A DNA stretch of 64,000 nucleotides from Desmodesmus armatus (GCA_007449985.2 VIIQ02000263.1:23945-87944); one strand, 5' to 3'; numbered from the stretch's first letter, positions 1 through 12,259 are shown. Translations and numbers: made by a program. The notes: generated by a model from the letters alone, not told the origin.

Positions 1-160
1 GCACCAGCTGCACCACCACCCTCCCCCCACCCCCCCACCCTGGCAAGTGTTGTAACCCCCTGCTCTCCCGGTCCCCCCCACCCACATCAATACACTTCAG
101 TGTGTCAGGCCAGTTCTCTCGTGTGAAAAGGCCGTATGGCATCATGAGTACCCCCCCCCC
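1..160 (-). repeat. Echo copies of the 300-385 exon (donor side)
   Basis: On the minus strand, positions about 75-150 encode MMPYGLFTRENWPDTLK followed by GTGT, a diverged copy of the exon end LVPYGLITRDNWPDSLR|GTAGGG at 300-360. Positions 1-22 begin a further copy (VVVQLV). Both are downstream of the real exon in transcription order and sit next to C-tracts on the plus strand, that is G-tracts on the sense strand. Confidence 0.7.
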
Positions 161-299
161 CCCGGGCGCGCTCCCACTCCACTCCATCTCACTTATCATC
201 ATCACAAGTCCCCCCCCCCCCCCGGGCCGCCGCCGCCAGCCCGCCTTGAACCCCCCCCCCTTTGTGCCCCATTCACACTTCCTGTCTATCAACCCCTAC

Positions 300-2420
300 C
301 TGAGGCTGTCCGGCCAGTTGTCTCGTGTGATGAGGCCGTAAGGCACCAGCTGCACCGCCACACGGTCCCTGGCCGCGCCTTGATCCTGTAGAAGCGGCCA
401 GGGGGAGCAGTCAACCAACTGAAAGTAAGCCGCTGCTCCTCCGCCTGTGCATACCATACAGCCTCACTCATAGCCTCCAAGTCTGGCCCTGCTCCTGCTG
501 CTGCTGCTGCTGCTGACTGCTGCACTGGCTGCTGCTGCTGCTGCTGCTGTGCTGGAGGGCAACATGGTGGTGCTGCTGCTGCTGCCAGAGGCGACTGCAC
601 CTGCTGATCTGGTTCCTGCTGCTGCTCCTGGCCACTGATGCTGATGTCCAGTGTACACACGTCACTGCTGCAGAGGCTGACCCGTCCCCCTGCTGTTGCT
701 GCTGCTGCTGCAAGGGCGGCGTTTCGCTGGACACGACATGCCCCACTGACGCCTCATGCCAGCAGCAGCAGCAGCAGCGGCAAGTGCAGCAGCAGGAGCA
801 GCAGTGGCGGCTGCAGCGGCTTCAGCAGCAGCAGCACCCCGTGTCTGCCTCCTTGGCCCGTCCGGCTGACGGCCAGGTTTCTTTCTGGCCCCTGCTTTCA
901 GGGAGTTGCTGCGTTCTGCTGCTGCGTTGCTGTTGCGTGGCATTGTTGCCTGCTGCAGGGCCCTCATGAATGCGGTGGTGCCGCGTGAGGCCATGGCTGG
1001 GGGGATGAGGTCAAACTGGCCGCTGGGACGATAGTGCACAGGAGGCCATACTCTGTAGGGCGGCGGAGAGGGAGGGGGGTGGCGCAGGTGTGTGTGTCTG
1101 TGTGGGGGCAGGGGGTGAAGCACGGGGGGGAGGGGGCGGGGGACCACAAGCAGGAAAATGCATGTGCCCTCTGAACCCATGCTGGGTGAGATGAGGTCGA
1201 AGTTGCCGTTGCTGCTGTACTGGACAGGTGGCCACACCCTGCAAGGGGGCAGAAAGGGGGCGAAGGGGGGGGGTGTTTGTTGGGGGGGGGGGGGGGGCAG
1301 TGCCCTCATGAACGTGGTGGTGCCGCGTGACGCCATGGCTGGGGGGATGAGGTCAAAGTTGCCCTTGCTGCTACTGGACAGGCGGCCACACCCTGTAAGA
1401 GGCAGAAAAGGGGGCGGAGGGGGGGGGGGTGTTGGGGGGAGGGGGGGTCCTCATGAATGGGGCTGTGCCCCGTGAGACCATGTTTGGCGGGATGAGGTCA
1501 AACTGGCCGCTGGGGCGATACTGCACAGGAGGCCATACTCTGTAGGGCGGCAGAGAGGGAGGGGGTGGCCAGGTGTGTGTCTCTGTGTGGGGGCAGGGGG
1601 TGAAGCACGGGGGGGGAGGGGGCGGGGGACCGCAAGCAGGAAAATGCATGTGCCCTCTGAACGCATGCTGGGTGAGATGAGGTCGAAGTTGCCGTTGCTG
1701 CTGTACTGGACAGGTGGCCACACCCTGTAAGGGGGCAGAAAGGGGGCGAAGGGGGGGGGGGGGTGTTTGTTGGGGGGGGGGGGGGGGCAGTGCCCTCATG
1801 AACGTGGTGGTGCCGCGTGACGCCATGGCTGGGGGCATGAGGTCAAAGTTGCCCTTGCTGCTACTGGACAGGCGGCCACACCCTGTAAGAGGCAGAAAAG
1901 GGGGCGGAGGGGGGGGGGGTGTTGGGGGGAGGGGGGGTCCTCATGAATGGGGCTGTGCCCCGTGAGACCATGTTTGGCGGGATGAGGTCAAACTGGCCGC
2001 TGGGGCGATACTGCACAGGAGGCCATACTCTGTAGGGCGGCAGAGAGGGAGGGGGTGGCCAGGTGTGTGTCTCTGTGTGGGGGCAGGGGGTGAAGCACGG
2101 GGGGGGAGGGGGCGGGGGACCGCAAGCAGGAAAATGCATGTGCCCTCTGAACGCATGCTGGGTGAGATGAGGTCGAAGTTGCCGTTGCTGCTGTACTGGA
2201 CAGGTGGCCACACCCTGTAAGGGGGCAGAAAAGGGGGCGAAAGGGGGGGGGGGGGCGTGTGTTTGTTGGGGGGGGGGGGGGGCAGTACCCTCATGAGGGT
2301 GGTTGTGCCACGTGAGGCTATGCTTGGCGGGGTGAGGTTAAACTGGCGCTGGGGCAATACTGCACAGGAGGCCACACCCTGCAAGGAGGCAGAAAAGGGG
2401 CAGGGGGGGGGGGCGTGTGT

Positions 2421-2451
<31 letters not shown>

Positions 2452-3025
2452 CGGGGGGGGGGGGGGGGGGGGGGGGGCAGTGCCCCATGAAGGTGGTGGT
2501 GCTGCGGGAAGCCATGCTTGGCGGGATGAGGTCAAACTGGCCGCTGGGGCGATACTGCACTGGAGGCCACACCCTGTACGGCGGAATAAAAGAGGGAGGG
2601 TAAGGGGGTAAGGGGGGCTGGGTTCTGAGGGGTTGATGCCAAGGAGGGGGGGGAGCAAGGAGGAAATGGGTGTGGCTATTCAGGCAATGCTTGGAGGGTG
2701 GAGGTCATAGTCGCCACTGGTGCAGAACTACACAGGCGACCACACTGGCTATGCAGGTAGGGGAGATGATCATCCCCGGGGGGGGGGGGGGGGGGGGGCA
2801 CTGTGAGTCGTAAGAGTGCGACAGATATGAACCACATACAGTTGACGCTGTACTTCGTAACGCCATACTATGTAACGTTATGCAGACCTCGTAACACAGC
2901 TGTGAACAGTGCCTGTTGTTGCAAAGTCCTACTCACTTGAACTTGGTTTCCAGAGCATCCTCCTCTGGCAGCTGCTGCAGCTGCTGCTTGGGCTGCGGCG
3001 GCTGCTGCTGCTGCTGTAAAAAGAA

Positions 3026-3056
<31 letters not shown>

Positions 3057-3285
3057 TGCTGCTGAAAGTGGCGAGGTTCAGCAGACATCCTCTGCCTCTG
3101 CGAGCTGGCAGATCAAGCCCAGGTGCATCGTCTGCTGCAACTGCCCCTGCTGCTGCTGCTGCTGCTCCTGCTGCTGCTGATACTGCTGCTGGTGGTTCAC
3201 CACTATCACCCTGCTCTTGCTGCTTGCGCTTCATCTGCAGAAGCTGCTGCTGCAGCTTACGCTTCACTGACAAATGCCACCGCTC

Positions 3286-3316
<31 letters not shown>

Positions 3317-3607
3317 AGTTCCTGTTCCTGGCTGGGGGGTGCCAGCCCTTCATCGCTGCCCTGGCCAGGCTGCTGCGCGCCAGCTGATAGCAGCGCTACC
3401 GCTGCTGCTGCTGCTGCTGTTGCTGACGTGCCGCTTGCAGGAGCGTCTCCACCGCCAGCAGCAGCAGCAGCAGCAGCTGGCTCTAGGACATCCAGCCCTG
3501 CTGCTGCTGCAGCTGCAGTGGTGTCAGAAGCGTTTACTGCTGCCTTGTGCTGGCCGCTGCTGCTGCTGCGCTTAAGAGGGACAAACACAGCATCTTTGCG
3601 CAGCCCC

Positions 3608-3649
<42 letters not shown>

Positions 3650-4239
3650 CTGCTGGGTACTGCCACACCGGGTGCCGCTGCTGCTGCGTCAAGTGCTTTT
3701 GCACGATCTGCTGCTCTGATTGCTGCCACTGCTGCCTCTGCTGCTGACTTGAGTGCTGCAGCAGCTGCTCCTGTAAGGGGAGTGCGTGATGACTCAACTG
3801 CCACCCCCAAAAGGAGCCTGCTGCCAGCGTCAGGCTGCCTTGGAACAGCAGCGACAGCAGCAGCAGCAGCAGCAGGCGCAGCTGTCCCGCCAGCATCTGC
3901 CGCTGCTGCTCCTGCTGCTGGAGTTGTTGCTGCACGTCCTGGCATTGCTGCCCCTGCTGCCCCTGCTGCTGGTTTGACTGCTGCGGCCCTGCTGTGCTGA
4001 GGGGTGATGTTGGGTATGACATCCCGGCAAATTTGCTGCTGGCAGCGTCAGGCTGCCTTGAACCAGCAGCAGCAGCAGCAGCAGGCACCGCTGCTTCGTC
4101 TGTATCTACCGGTGATGATGTTGCCGTTACGAACCCAGATGACCCTGTGTCAGCAGCATCATCATCCGCTGCTGCTGCTGCTGTTGCTGCTGCTGCACAT
4201 GGGGGTGTTTGCCCCATCACCCCAGCATCCACATCACCC

Positions 4240-4274
<35 letters not shown>

Positions 4275-5160
4275 GTGCGCTGGTGTGTCACCCGGTCCTG
4301 GTGACTCCACTGCTGCTACAGCCCCTAGGCTCTGCGCTACTGCTGCCAGAGTGGCATTGAAGCTGATGCGCCGCCTTCTGGGTGCCGCCCTTGGCGTCTC
4401 CGCCGCCGCCACCGCTGCTGCTGCTGCTGCTGCTGCTGCTGCCGTGTCACCCGCCATTGCTGCCGCTGGTGGTGGTGGGGTGTGTGCATCGTGGGAGACC
4501 TCTGCTGCTTTTGTGGGGGTGTGGCGCTGTGACAGAGACAGTGAGCGGGAGCGGGAGGCGGCCTTGGCTGCCATTGCTGCCGCTGCTGCTCGGCCCTCCA
4601 GCCACCGCTGCTGCTGCTGCTGCTGATCACTGCTGCCGGCGCTGTCACCAAGGCTGGAGCTACCTGCCCTTGCAAAGAGCTGCTGCTGCTGCTGCTGCTG
4701 GGACAGCAGTGGCAGCACCCAATGCTGCTGCTGCTGTTGAGGGAGTGGCTGGGTTGAGAAGTGCTGCACAAGTGGTAGTGCACTGTCCTGCTGCTGGTGC
4801 TGCTGGTGCTGCTGCTGGTGGTGGTTGCGGGGTGGTGTGGGTCCCCCTAGACTGCTGCCAGGGCTCAAGCTGTCATCAGACAGACCTGCAGCAGCAGCAA
4901 CAGCAGGGGGAAGGGTACAGCACCGTCAAGCAAATGTCCAAAGCAGCAACAAAAGCAGCAGCAGCTGTCAAGCCACAGCAGCAGGAGCGGCCTGCAGCAG
5001 CGGCTTCAGTGCCAATTTGGCCTGGCAGAAATGGGCAGGAGGGAGACCAAAGGGTGTTCGCCACTTGGGGTGAACAACAGGAATGAAGCGCTCGACAGTA
5101 CGCGGCAATTTCATCCAAGGAGACCGCCGCCGCTGCTGCGGGTCACTACCCACTGCTACT
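300..5160 (-). CDS. Unrecognised Gln/Ala/Ser-rich protein, 3' end off window
   Basis: Family not recognised. Supported exons, in transcription order: about 5160-5030, encoding a non-repetitive stretch containing GLPPAHFCQAKLALKPLL; about 4868-2937, low complexity, ending in a good donor (CAA|GTGAGT) after LPEEDALETKFK; 1052-about 660, whose acceptor (CTACAG|A) joins in phase 2 to read K then VWPPVHYRPSGQFDLIPP and a basic RKKPGRQPDGPRRQTRG stretch; and 385-300, encoding DQGAARDRVAVQLVPYGL and ending in CAG|GTAGGG. The gene continues past position 1. Poly-Gln, poly-Ala and poly-Ser runs are readable in several frames, and the frame changes inside CAG tracts near 3.1, 3.9 and 0.66 kb, so the exact protein is uncertain. 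The phase match at 2937/1052 is the best evidence that these are true exons. Nuclear or regulatory function would be a guess from composition only. Confidence 0.5.
1053..2572 (-). repeat. Tandem array of about nine truncated exon copies
   Basis: Nine or so partial copies of the exon that begins at 1052, all upstream of it in the minus orientation. Each has a C-tract, an AG acceptor (CTTACAG or CTTGCAG) and the start of the exon, for example VWPPVQYRPSGQFDLIPP or VWPPVQYSSNGNFDLISP, then stops at another C-tract. Blocks of about 490 bp near 1335-1824 and 1825-2314 are almost identical, so part of the array expanded recently. Only the last copy (1052 downward) continues into unique coding sequence, so that is the functional exon. 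Homology and phase are seen directly; whether any copy is spliced in is unknown. Confidence 0.8.
2573..2936. other. Intron without recognised feature
   Basis: Sense-strand start of the intron that follows the donor at 2936. It contains a G-tract on the plus strand (about 2779-2798). No coding potential beyond the echo array was seen. Confidence 0.5.
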
Positions 5161-5514
5161 AGGCCTCCCATGCCACACAAACATGCCAGTGTCGTTTACA
5201 GGGACCCCTACTGCCGTGTGGCGCTGAGTGAGTAACAAGCGTGATGGTTAGGACATAAGACATCTTGCCATTCCACTTAGCAGATGCAGCAGCAGGGTTT
5301 GCAGATGCAGTAGCCCCCTGATGCTTACACCCCCCCCCCCTCGCGCGTCACCTGGTAAACCCTATGGCTCACCATGTGGCCAAACCATTGCTTACACAGG
5401 CTGCTGCCACTACCAGCGTGCTTGTAAGAACACTGAACCACCCCCCCTCCCGCGCGCGCGCGGCCCAGCACACATACACACGGCATTGTCATACCAGAGG
5501 AACACTCATCTCAC

Positions 5515-5787
5515 CTTGACCCTCACTGTCGCTTGCTGCTGCTGCTGCCACCTCCTCCTCCTGTGCTGCATCAATCCTGTTGGGTGTAGCTGCTTGAGTG
5601 TGCCTGCACATTATCCCCCCCCAAAAAAAAAACACATACCCTACACACCAAAAAAATTCAGTCCGACTGCTAGTAGCAGCAACCCCTCTCACCTTGGTCC
5701 CCACAGTCGCTTGCTGCTGCTGCTGCCACCTCTGCCCCCTCCTCCTCTGCTGCTTCCGCTGCTGTATCAATCCTGTTGGGTGTAGCT
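5515..5787 (-). repeat. Two downstream echo copies of the 5882-6065 exon
   Basis: Two truncated copies of the exon 3' part. The copy at 5693-5787 has its donor at CCAAG|GTGAGAGG; the copy at about 5515-5592 reads ATPNRIDAAQEEEVAAAA and SDSEGQ with a donor at TCAAG|GTGAGATG. Both keep the donor and lie 3' of the original in transcription order, with C/A-rich tracts between. Three usable donors therefore lie in a row. Confidence 0.75.
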
Positions 5788-5881
5788 AGCTCTGCATCCC
5801 CCCACCCAAAGCAAATCAAATCAAATCAAAGATTTATTAACAGCAAACAGCACAGTCATACCAGAGGACCACTCCTCTCAC

Positions 5882-6065
5882 CTTGATCCTCACTGTGGCT
5901 TGCTGCTGCTGCTGCTGCTGCCACCTCCTCCTCTGCTGCTGCTGCTGCTGCATCTATTCTGTTGGGTGTAGCTGACCCTGCAGGCTGCAGCCCACATGAC
6001 TCACTGCCACTGTCACTGTCTAATATCTCAATCACCTCAGTAGAGCCTGCTGACCCCATCAGCAC
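5882..6065 (-). CDS. Exon with SUMO-interaction-like acidic motif
   Basis: Short minus-strand coding exon ending at a consensus donor (ATCAAG|GTGAGAGG). It encodes STEVIEILDSDSGSES, a hydrophobic core followed by acidic and serine residues as in SUMO-interacting motifs, then SATPNRID, an Ala/Glu run and HSEDQ. It lies upstream of, and on the same strand as, the low-complexity gene to its left and probably belongs to it, though the link across about 0.7 kb is inferred. Two truncated copies lie downstream (5693-5787 and 5515-5592). The reading frame continues open further upstream (to about 6.97 kb) through poly-Gln, with another plausible donor after HILRT near 6.8 kb; the true 5' end is unknown. 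Confidence 0.4.
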
Positions 6066-6086
6066 CGGGGGCTACCAGGAGGTGGG

Positions 6087-6140
<54 letters not shown>

Positions 6141-6405
6141 GTGCTACTGGTCCTGTAGGGGGGGGTACCAGGGGGTGGGTGCTGCTGCTGCTGGGTGCTG
6201 CTGGATGCTCCTCCTGCTTGCAGTGCCGAGTTTTCCTTGCAGCCACGACAGAGCGATCTGCAGCAACAGTAACAGCAGCAGCGATAGTCGTGAGACGGTG
6301 ACCTGTGATCTGCGCTTGTAGTACAGACCTCCCAGCGCGCACAGTGGCCGTGCGCATTGCCTGTACCAGCTGCACCGATGGGTTGAACAGGAGGTGACTT
6401 CATGT

Positions 6406-6486
6406 TGTGCTTCCCCTGGACACAACCAAGAGCTGTGAGCACACCTGGACTGCTCACACCTGTTGGTTGTGTCCAGGGGGAGCACA
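6406..6486. other. Long hairpin (35-bp stem)
   Basis: Arm 6406-6440 is complementary to arm 6452-6486 with three mismatches over 35 positions and an 11-nt loop. The core (CTGGACACAACCAA) is not simple-sequence. Size and shape fit a small-RNA precursor or a foldback element. It lies in the 5' portion or flank of the minus-strand gene. Transcription is not shown by sequence. Confidence 0.65.
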
Positions 6487-6973
6487 CCTGTTGGTTTGAG
6501 TAGTGAGGGCAGGTGGGTGTTGAGGGGCAATGCAGCAGACAGCCTAGCACCAAGATATGAGCAATGCATTGCTGCTGAAGGACCAGTAGCAGGTGAGGTT
6601 GGGGTGGAAACATGTGTGGTCGCTGTAGGTTACGCACAGGTGCAATTAGGGACACTGCACTGCTGAGCAGAGCTTCAGAGCAGGTTGGGTTGCTGATCCT
6701 GCTACTGCTCCACCCTTGGACTGGCGATTGGGGCCCAAGCACAGTCAGTGGAATGTCAAACCAACACGAGGTGGCGAGATGTATGTAAATGAGCCCACCT
6801 GTCCGCAAGATATGCCAGCAGGAGAGCAAAAACGTTGAAGCTCCCTTCTCCTGCTGCGTATACGATGCTGCTCCTCCAAAGAAGCGTAGACGTGTTGCTT
6901 TCTTTGCAATGAAACGACTGAAACGCAGAACAGGGACTAGCACAAGCGGGTCTGCATCTCTGCGATGAAACAA

Positions 6974-7221
6974 CTACAGGCTGCAGGCCCTCGGACCCCT
7001 AACTTTGTGCAAAGGGTCACTCAGGGTGCATACGTAGGCCCAACAGAAGTCGGAGTGCATCCAGTGCGTCAAAGGGCATGTTACGTCAAGACCGTTAGCG
7101 TGCTGTGGGATGCTACGTTACTGCCATTGCAGGAGAGGTCGCCTTGTCAGCCAGTTTGGATTCTACGGCAGTATCTCGCGTGCTTTTGTAGGCCTGCAGC
7201 TCGACATGCATCAAGTGATCC
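6974..7221. promoter_or_regulatory. Putative divergent promoter interval
   Basis: Interval between the minus-strand gene to the left and the plus-strand gene starting at 7222. No TATA box or other motif stands out. Assigned from gene orientation only; the 5' end of the minus gene is itself uncertain. Confidence 0.25.
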
Positions 7222-7368
7222 ATGTTTGATCTGCTGTTGACTGTTCCAAGAAAAGCCATCATCTGCCTGCCTGGTAAGTACTAGAACTCAAGTGAATTCA
7301 CTCTGAACCCACAGTTCGACCCCCTCTTAGCAATATAACCCCTGCCAGCGGGGACACCAGCAGCATGG

Positions 7369-7418
<50 letters not shown>

Positions 7419-7772
7419 TGATGAAACCCCTTTTCTCACTTTGATGAAACCCCGTTTCTCACTCTGTGGCCTCCTTTACTCTGCAGGTGTAGGAGCGTCA
7501 GGGTTAGGTGGGTTAATCAGCAGACGACTGATCATCCACCTGCAGCAGCTGCTAGGCACAGGAACCAGCTGCCAGCCAGCAGCAGCAGCTGCAGCAGCAG
7601 CAGCAGCAAATCCCACAGTCGCTGGTGTTTCCGCTGAGCACTGCGGCAGCTCTGTCCTTGAAGCAGTCCACCATGCGCAGCAGCAACAGCAGCAGCAGCA
7701 GCAGCTGGTACAGTTCCAGCACCAACAGCAGTCGCTGTTGGCCGCACGACACTCACCACAGCGCGTGGCGTT

Positions 7773-7819
<47 letters not shown>

Positions 7820-10398
7820 TATGGCGCTGGACATGTGCTGCCAGCACCAGCACACCAACAGGGAGAGGCCTCCCATCAACGACCGCAGCCACACCCAACA
7901 GTTTGCAGCAGCTGCTGCTGCCGATGCCGCACACACACAGCCTGCTCCCAACAACAGCATCAGCAGCGGCAGGACTGGCGCGCAACGCCCGCACCTTCCC
8001 ACTTCCAGCAGCGGGCAGCAGCGGCAGCAGCAGCGGCGCGTGGCCTCCACACCTCACCAGCAGCAGCAGCAGCAGGAGCATCAGGTGGTGATGTTGGTGA
8101 CGAGTCTGATGCTGCTGCGTCCATCACGATGCACCGCACAGCATGGGGCCGCACAGCAGTGTTTGCAGACCTGCAGGCAGCACTCACAGGTGAGGGTTTT
8201 GTGGTATGGGGTTTACGGTTCACGGGTCACACCTAGCATTGTTAAACACCAGAAGTGGCAAATGCCTGGATGTCATCTTTCTTGTTTGCCGCGCACCATC
8301 GTACTTCACAGTTTGAGCGCATAGGGACTTGATCCTGTAAACCCTGCTTGTTAGGCTGGTATATGCAGTCTATTGAAAGGTGCCCATTGCCGGGCATACA
8401 TATCTGCTTGATCACTGCACTCAGTGGTCAGCAGTGTTTGCTGACCTGGAGGCAGCATCCACGGGTGGGCAGGGGCTTGGGGTGCATTTGGGGTTGGAGC
8501 TACAAGCGCAACACAAAAGCACTGAGTTGACCTTTGCCAGAGTGTCCCATCTGTTCGTATGTGCCCACCAGTCTGTTAGTGGCATACAGAGCTGCTTGAA
8601 GGCTGTGTGTCACTCCTATTAGGTAGAAGTACTAATTGCCTGCTTCCTGTCGCTGCTGCTGTCAGGTGCGGGTCTGCCTGCCCCTGTAGTGAAGGCCATC
8701 CGCTCACAGGCACCCAGCTGGCCAGCACTGTCTAAGGTAAGGGAAAAGGGGGGAGGGGGGGGTAGCGGGGGGGGGGGGGGGGGGGGGGGGGGGCAGAAGG
8801 GGTCTGGAGGGGGGTGCAGGCGGGGGAGGGGGGTGCAGGGGTGCAGGCGGGGGAGGGGGTGCAGGGGTGCAGGCGGGGGGGCGGGGGGGGGGGGGGGGGG
8901 GTAAGGGACGGGGGGCAGAAGGAGTCGGGAGGGGGGTGCAGGGGTGCAGGGGGGGGGGGGGGGGGCTGAGGGAGGGGGGGGTGCCTTCCCACTATAAACA
9001 TTGAGGCCCAGGCACCCAGCTGGCCAGCACTGTCTCAGGTAGGGGGAGCGGAACGGGGGTAGGGGGCGAGAGGGGAGCAGGGGGGAGCAGGGGGGGCAGG
9101 GCCAGTGGGGGGGGGGCATATTGGCAACATGTTAACATGAACATTCATCTGGCCATCATGAAGATTGAGCCTCAGTACATGATTACAGACCAAGATGCTG
9201 TTGTGTGCCATATACGCATAAAAAACCCCTCACCGTCACCAGTACTCAGGGTTTGCTGTCACACCTGCAGACTGAGGCAGAACCAAGTACCAAGTACAAT
9301 CAATCGCAGGGACTCCCCCCCCCCCTCACCCCCCCCCCCCCCCTTGCAGGATCCTGATGAGTGTCTCCACACATCGCCCGCTTGGCTGATATGTTGGCAG
9401 TTTCAGGCAGCACTATCAGTATACTCATGTGCTGGAACTGAATCCCGTTCTCCCTCCACCACCACCACCACCACCACCACCACCACCACCACCACCACCA
9501 CCACCACCACCACCACCCCCCCGCGCCCCCCCCCCCCTTGCAGGACCCTGATGAGTGCCTCCACCGCATCGCCCGCCTGGCCGATATGTTGGCATCAAAG
9601 CAAGCAGCACATGACATGATAACATCACACCCACAGGTAGGTGAAAGGGCTGACCAGCAACTGGACAGCACAACATTGCAAAGCACAGCCCCTCGCAGCA
9701 CAGCACAGCACAGCACAGGACAGCACCCTTACGAATGTGGCAGCAGCATGATCACATCACACCCACAGGTAGGTGAGGGGGGTGACCAGCAACTGGACAG
9801 CACAGCATTGCAAAGCGCAGCGCAGCATAGCACAGCACCCTTACGCATGTAGCAGCAGCATGATCACATCACACCCACAGGTAGGTTGTAGGGGGGTGAC
9901 CAGCAACTGGACAGGACAAGAGCGCACAGCCCAGCACAGCGCAGCACAGCACACCACATCATCCTTAGTCGTGGGTCATAAACATGTTCACATCACCATC
10001 ACCGGCAGGCAAGGCAGCGGAGGTTCCTATTACTGCCTGGGGGGTGCGTTCATGTCCATGCCATTCATCACTGGTCAAACAGCTCCATCCTGTTGTGGTT
10101 CATGCCAGGGTATAATGGCATCACCCTCCCCCCCCCTCTTGTCCCCCGAACTCCCTACCCACTCAATCCCCCCCCCCTCCCTTGCCTCTTCAGGTCCTTA
10201 CCCGCCCCCCTGGTGCGCTGCAGCACCAGTTGGTGTCACTGGCCAGCTGGCTACGGCTGCCACTGGCTGGGGTGACAGAGCTGACCGCAACACAACAGCA
10301 GCAGCAGCAGCAACCAGCAGCAGCAGCAGCAGCAGATGGCCTACGGGATACAGCGGGTAACTCAACTCCTGGTCAGCAGCAGCAGCAGCAGCAGCAGC

Positions 10399-10445
<47 letters not shown>

Positions 10446-12226
10446 GTCCTGACCTGTCTGCTGTCAGTGACTTGATGGGCCTGGTGGTGCGCCGGCCTGG
10501 TGTGCTGTTCCTGTCAGAACAGGCGGTGCAGGGGCAGCTGGAGGATATTCAGGTAGGGGTGTCAGTGTTTGTGTGTGTGGGGGGGGGGGGGGGGGAGGGG
10601 GCGGGGAAGAGAGGGAGTATGTGCGGGTTGGGGGGGGGGGCAGGGGGCGGGGAAGAGAGGGAGTATGTGCGGGTTTGGGGGGGGGGCAGGGGGCGGGGAA
10701 GAGAGGGAGTATGTGCGGTTTGGGGGGGGGGGGGGGGGCAGGGACAGAGTGGGGGCGGTCCTTGGTAGGAGCATGTGATAAAGGGACAGCGGGGGGATAA
10801 TAGTCAGGAACGGTGCAAGGGGGATGTTTGAGGAAGAGGAGAGGTAAGCCTGGGGTTGGATCGGGGGCGGGGGCCGGGGTGATATCACAATCAGGCATGG
10901 TTGAAGTGTAGAGTCATTGTCAGCAGGGAGCAGCAGGGATCATGTATCATGTTTTTTGTGAGGAAAGTGGGATGGAAGGCATGCAGCAGGGGTGACAGGC
11001 TCACTTGGGGCCCTTCCGGTGGGGGGGGGGGGGTACATATCCAGGTGCTGCTGCTGATGCTTGAGGCGCGCACATTTATTGTGGTACTGCCGCTGTCACG
11101 CCCCCCCCCCCCCTTAGACCCCGCCTTGTGACCCCCCTTGTCAAAGTTGACTGCCAGGCCCTACTAGGCCCCCCGGTGCCGCCCAGGAATGTTGATAAAG
11201 GCCCTCTTATTCATGCATCTGCTGCCTGAGTGCGCTGCTTGATCTTGCTACTGCTGCTGATGCTGACGCACCCCCCCCCCTCCTCTCCCCCTCCCCCCCC
11301 TGTTCCCCCCCCCCCGCCTGTCAGGCTCTACTGGGCTTCCCTGCACTGCCCAGGACTGTTGAGGAAGGGCCACACTTCCTGATGCACCTACTGCTTGACT
11401 GTGCTTCTGTACCATGTTGCTGCTGACGCCCCCCCCCCCCCCCCGGGCGCCTCCCCGACTGTCAGGCTCTGCTGGGGCCTCCCTGTGTTTCCCAGGACTG
11501 ATGATAAGGGCCCCTCTTGCTGATGCATCCGCTGCCCGGGTGCGCTGCTTCATCTTGCTACTGCTGCTGCTGCTGACGCACCCCCCCCTCTCCCCCTCGC
11601 CCCTCTGTGCCTCCCCCCTGCCCCCCCCCCCCAAACTGTCAGGCTCTGTCGGGCCTCCCGGTGCCGTCCAGGACTGTTGACATAGGCCCCTCTTGCTCAT
11701 GCATCCGCTGCTGGGTGCACTGCTTGAAGTTGTTGACACCCCCCCCCCTCCCCCCCCCCCCCCCCCCCCTCCCCCCGACTTTTAGGCCCTGCTGGGCCTC
11801 CCTGCGTGCCCCGGACTGTTGAGGAAGGGCCACGCTTCCTGTGGCCTCTACTGCTTGACTATGCTTCTGTATTGTGTTGCTGCTGACGCACCCCCCACCC
11901 CTCCCCCGTCCCCCTTCTGCCCCCCCCCCCCCCGGGCAGGCTCTGCTGGGCCTCCCTGCGTTACCCAGGACTGTTGAGGAGGACGCAACAGTGCAGGCCG
12001 GGTATGCAGCCAGCAACCTCAGCTCATGGCAGGACGCACTGCAACAGCTACACAGCAGCAGCAGCAGCAGCAGCAATGCTGTGTTTGAGGTTGGTTTGTT
12101 GATAGAGGCCCGGTCCCACCAGCTAAGGGAAGCTGCCCTGCAGCAGCAGCTGATGTTGAGGGAGGAGGCAAGGAAAAGGAGGGTGGAGAGGGAGCAGCAG
12201 TATACCGCAGCACTTCACAGCTGGAG

Positions 12227-12259
<33 letters not shown>

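Noticed and set aside
1053..2572. CRISPR-like array
   Set aside because: Units are long, contain splice acceptors and coding homology to the adjacent exon, and have no short direct repeat with unique spacers; the genome is eukaryotic.
2929..4868. Very long plus-strand frames rich in Leu, Cys or Ala opposite the CAG tracts
   Set aside because: They are complements of the (CAG)n/(CTG)n tracts; no non-repetitive stretch or splice site supports them.
6965..7240. Plus-strand frame starting MKQLQAAGPRTPNFVQ as the mTERF start
   Set aside because: It ends in a stop in a different frame; the small exon 7222-7273 joins in phase to 7486.
8689..9119. Gly- or Pro-rich frames over G/C tracts (also 10472-10898, 11248-11739, 62225-62780)
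   Set aside because: Homopolymer translation inside introns bounded by identified splice sites.
9457..9515. (CAC)n as a poly-His coding segment
   Set aside because: It lies immediately upstream of a C-tract and a phase-matched acceptor, so it is intronic.
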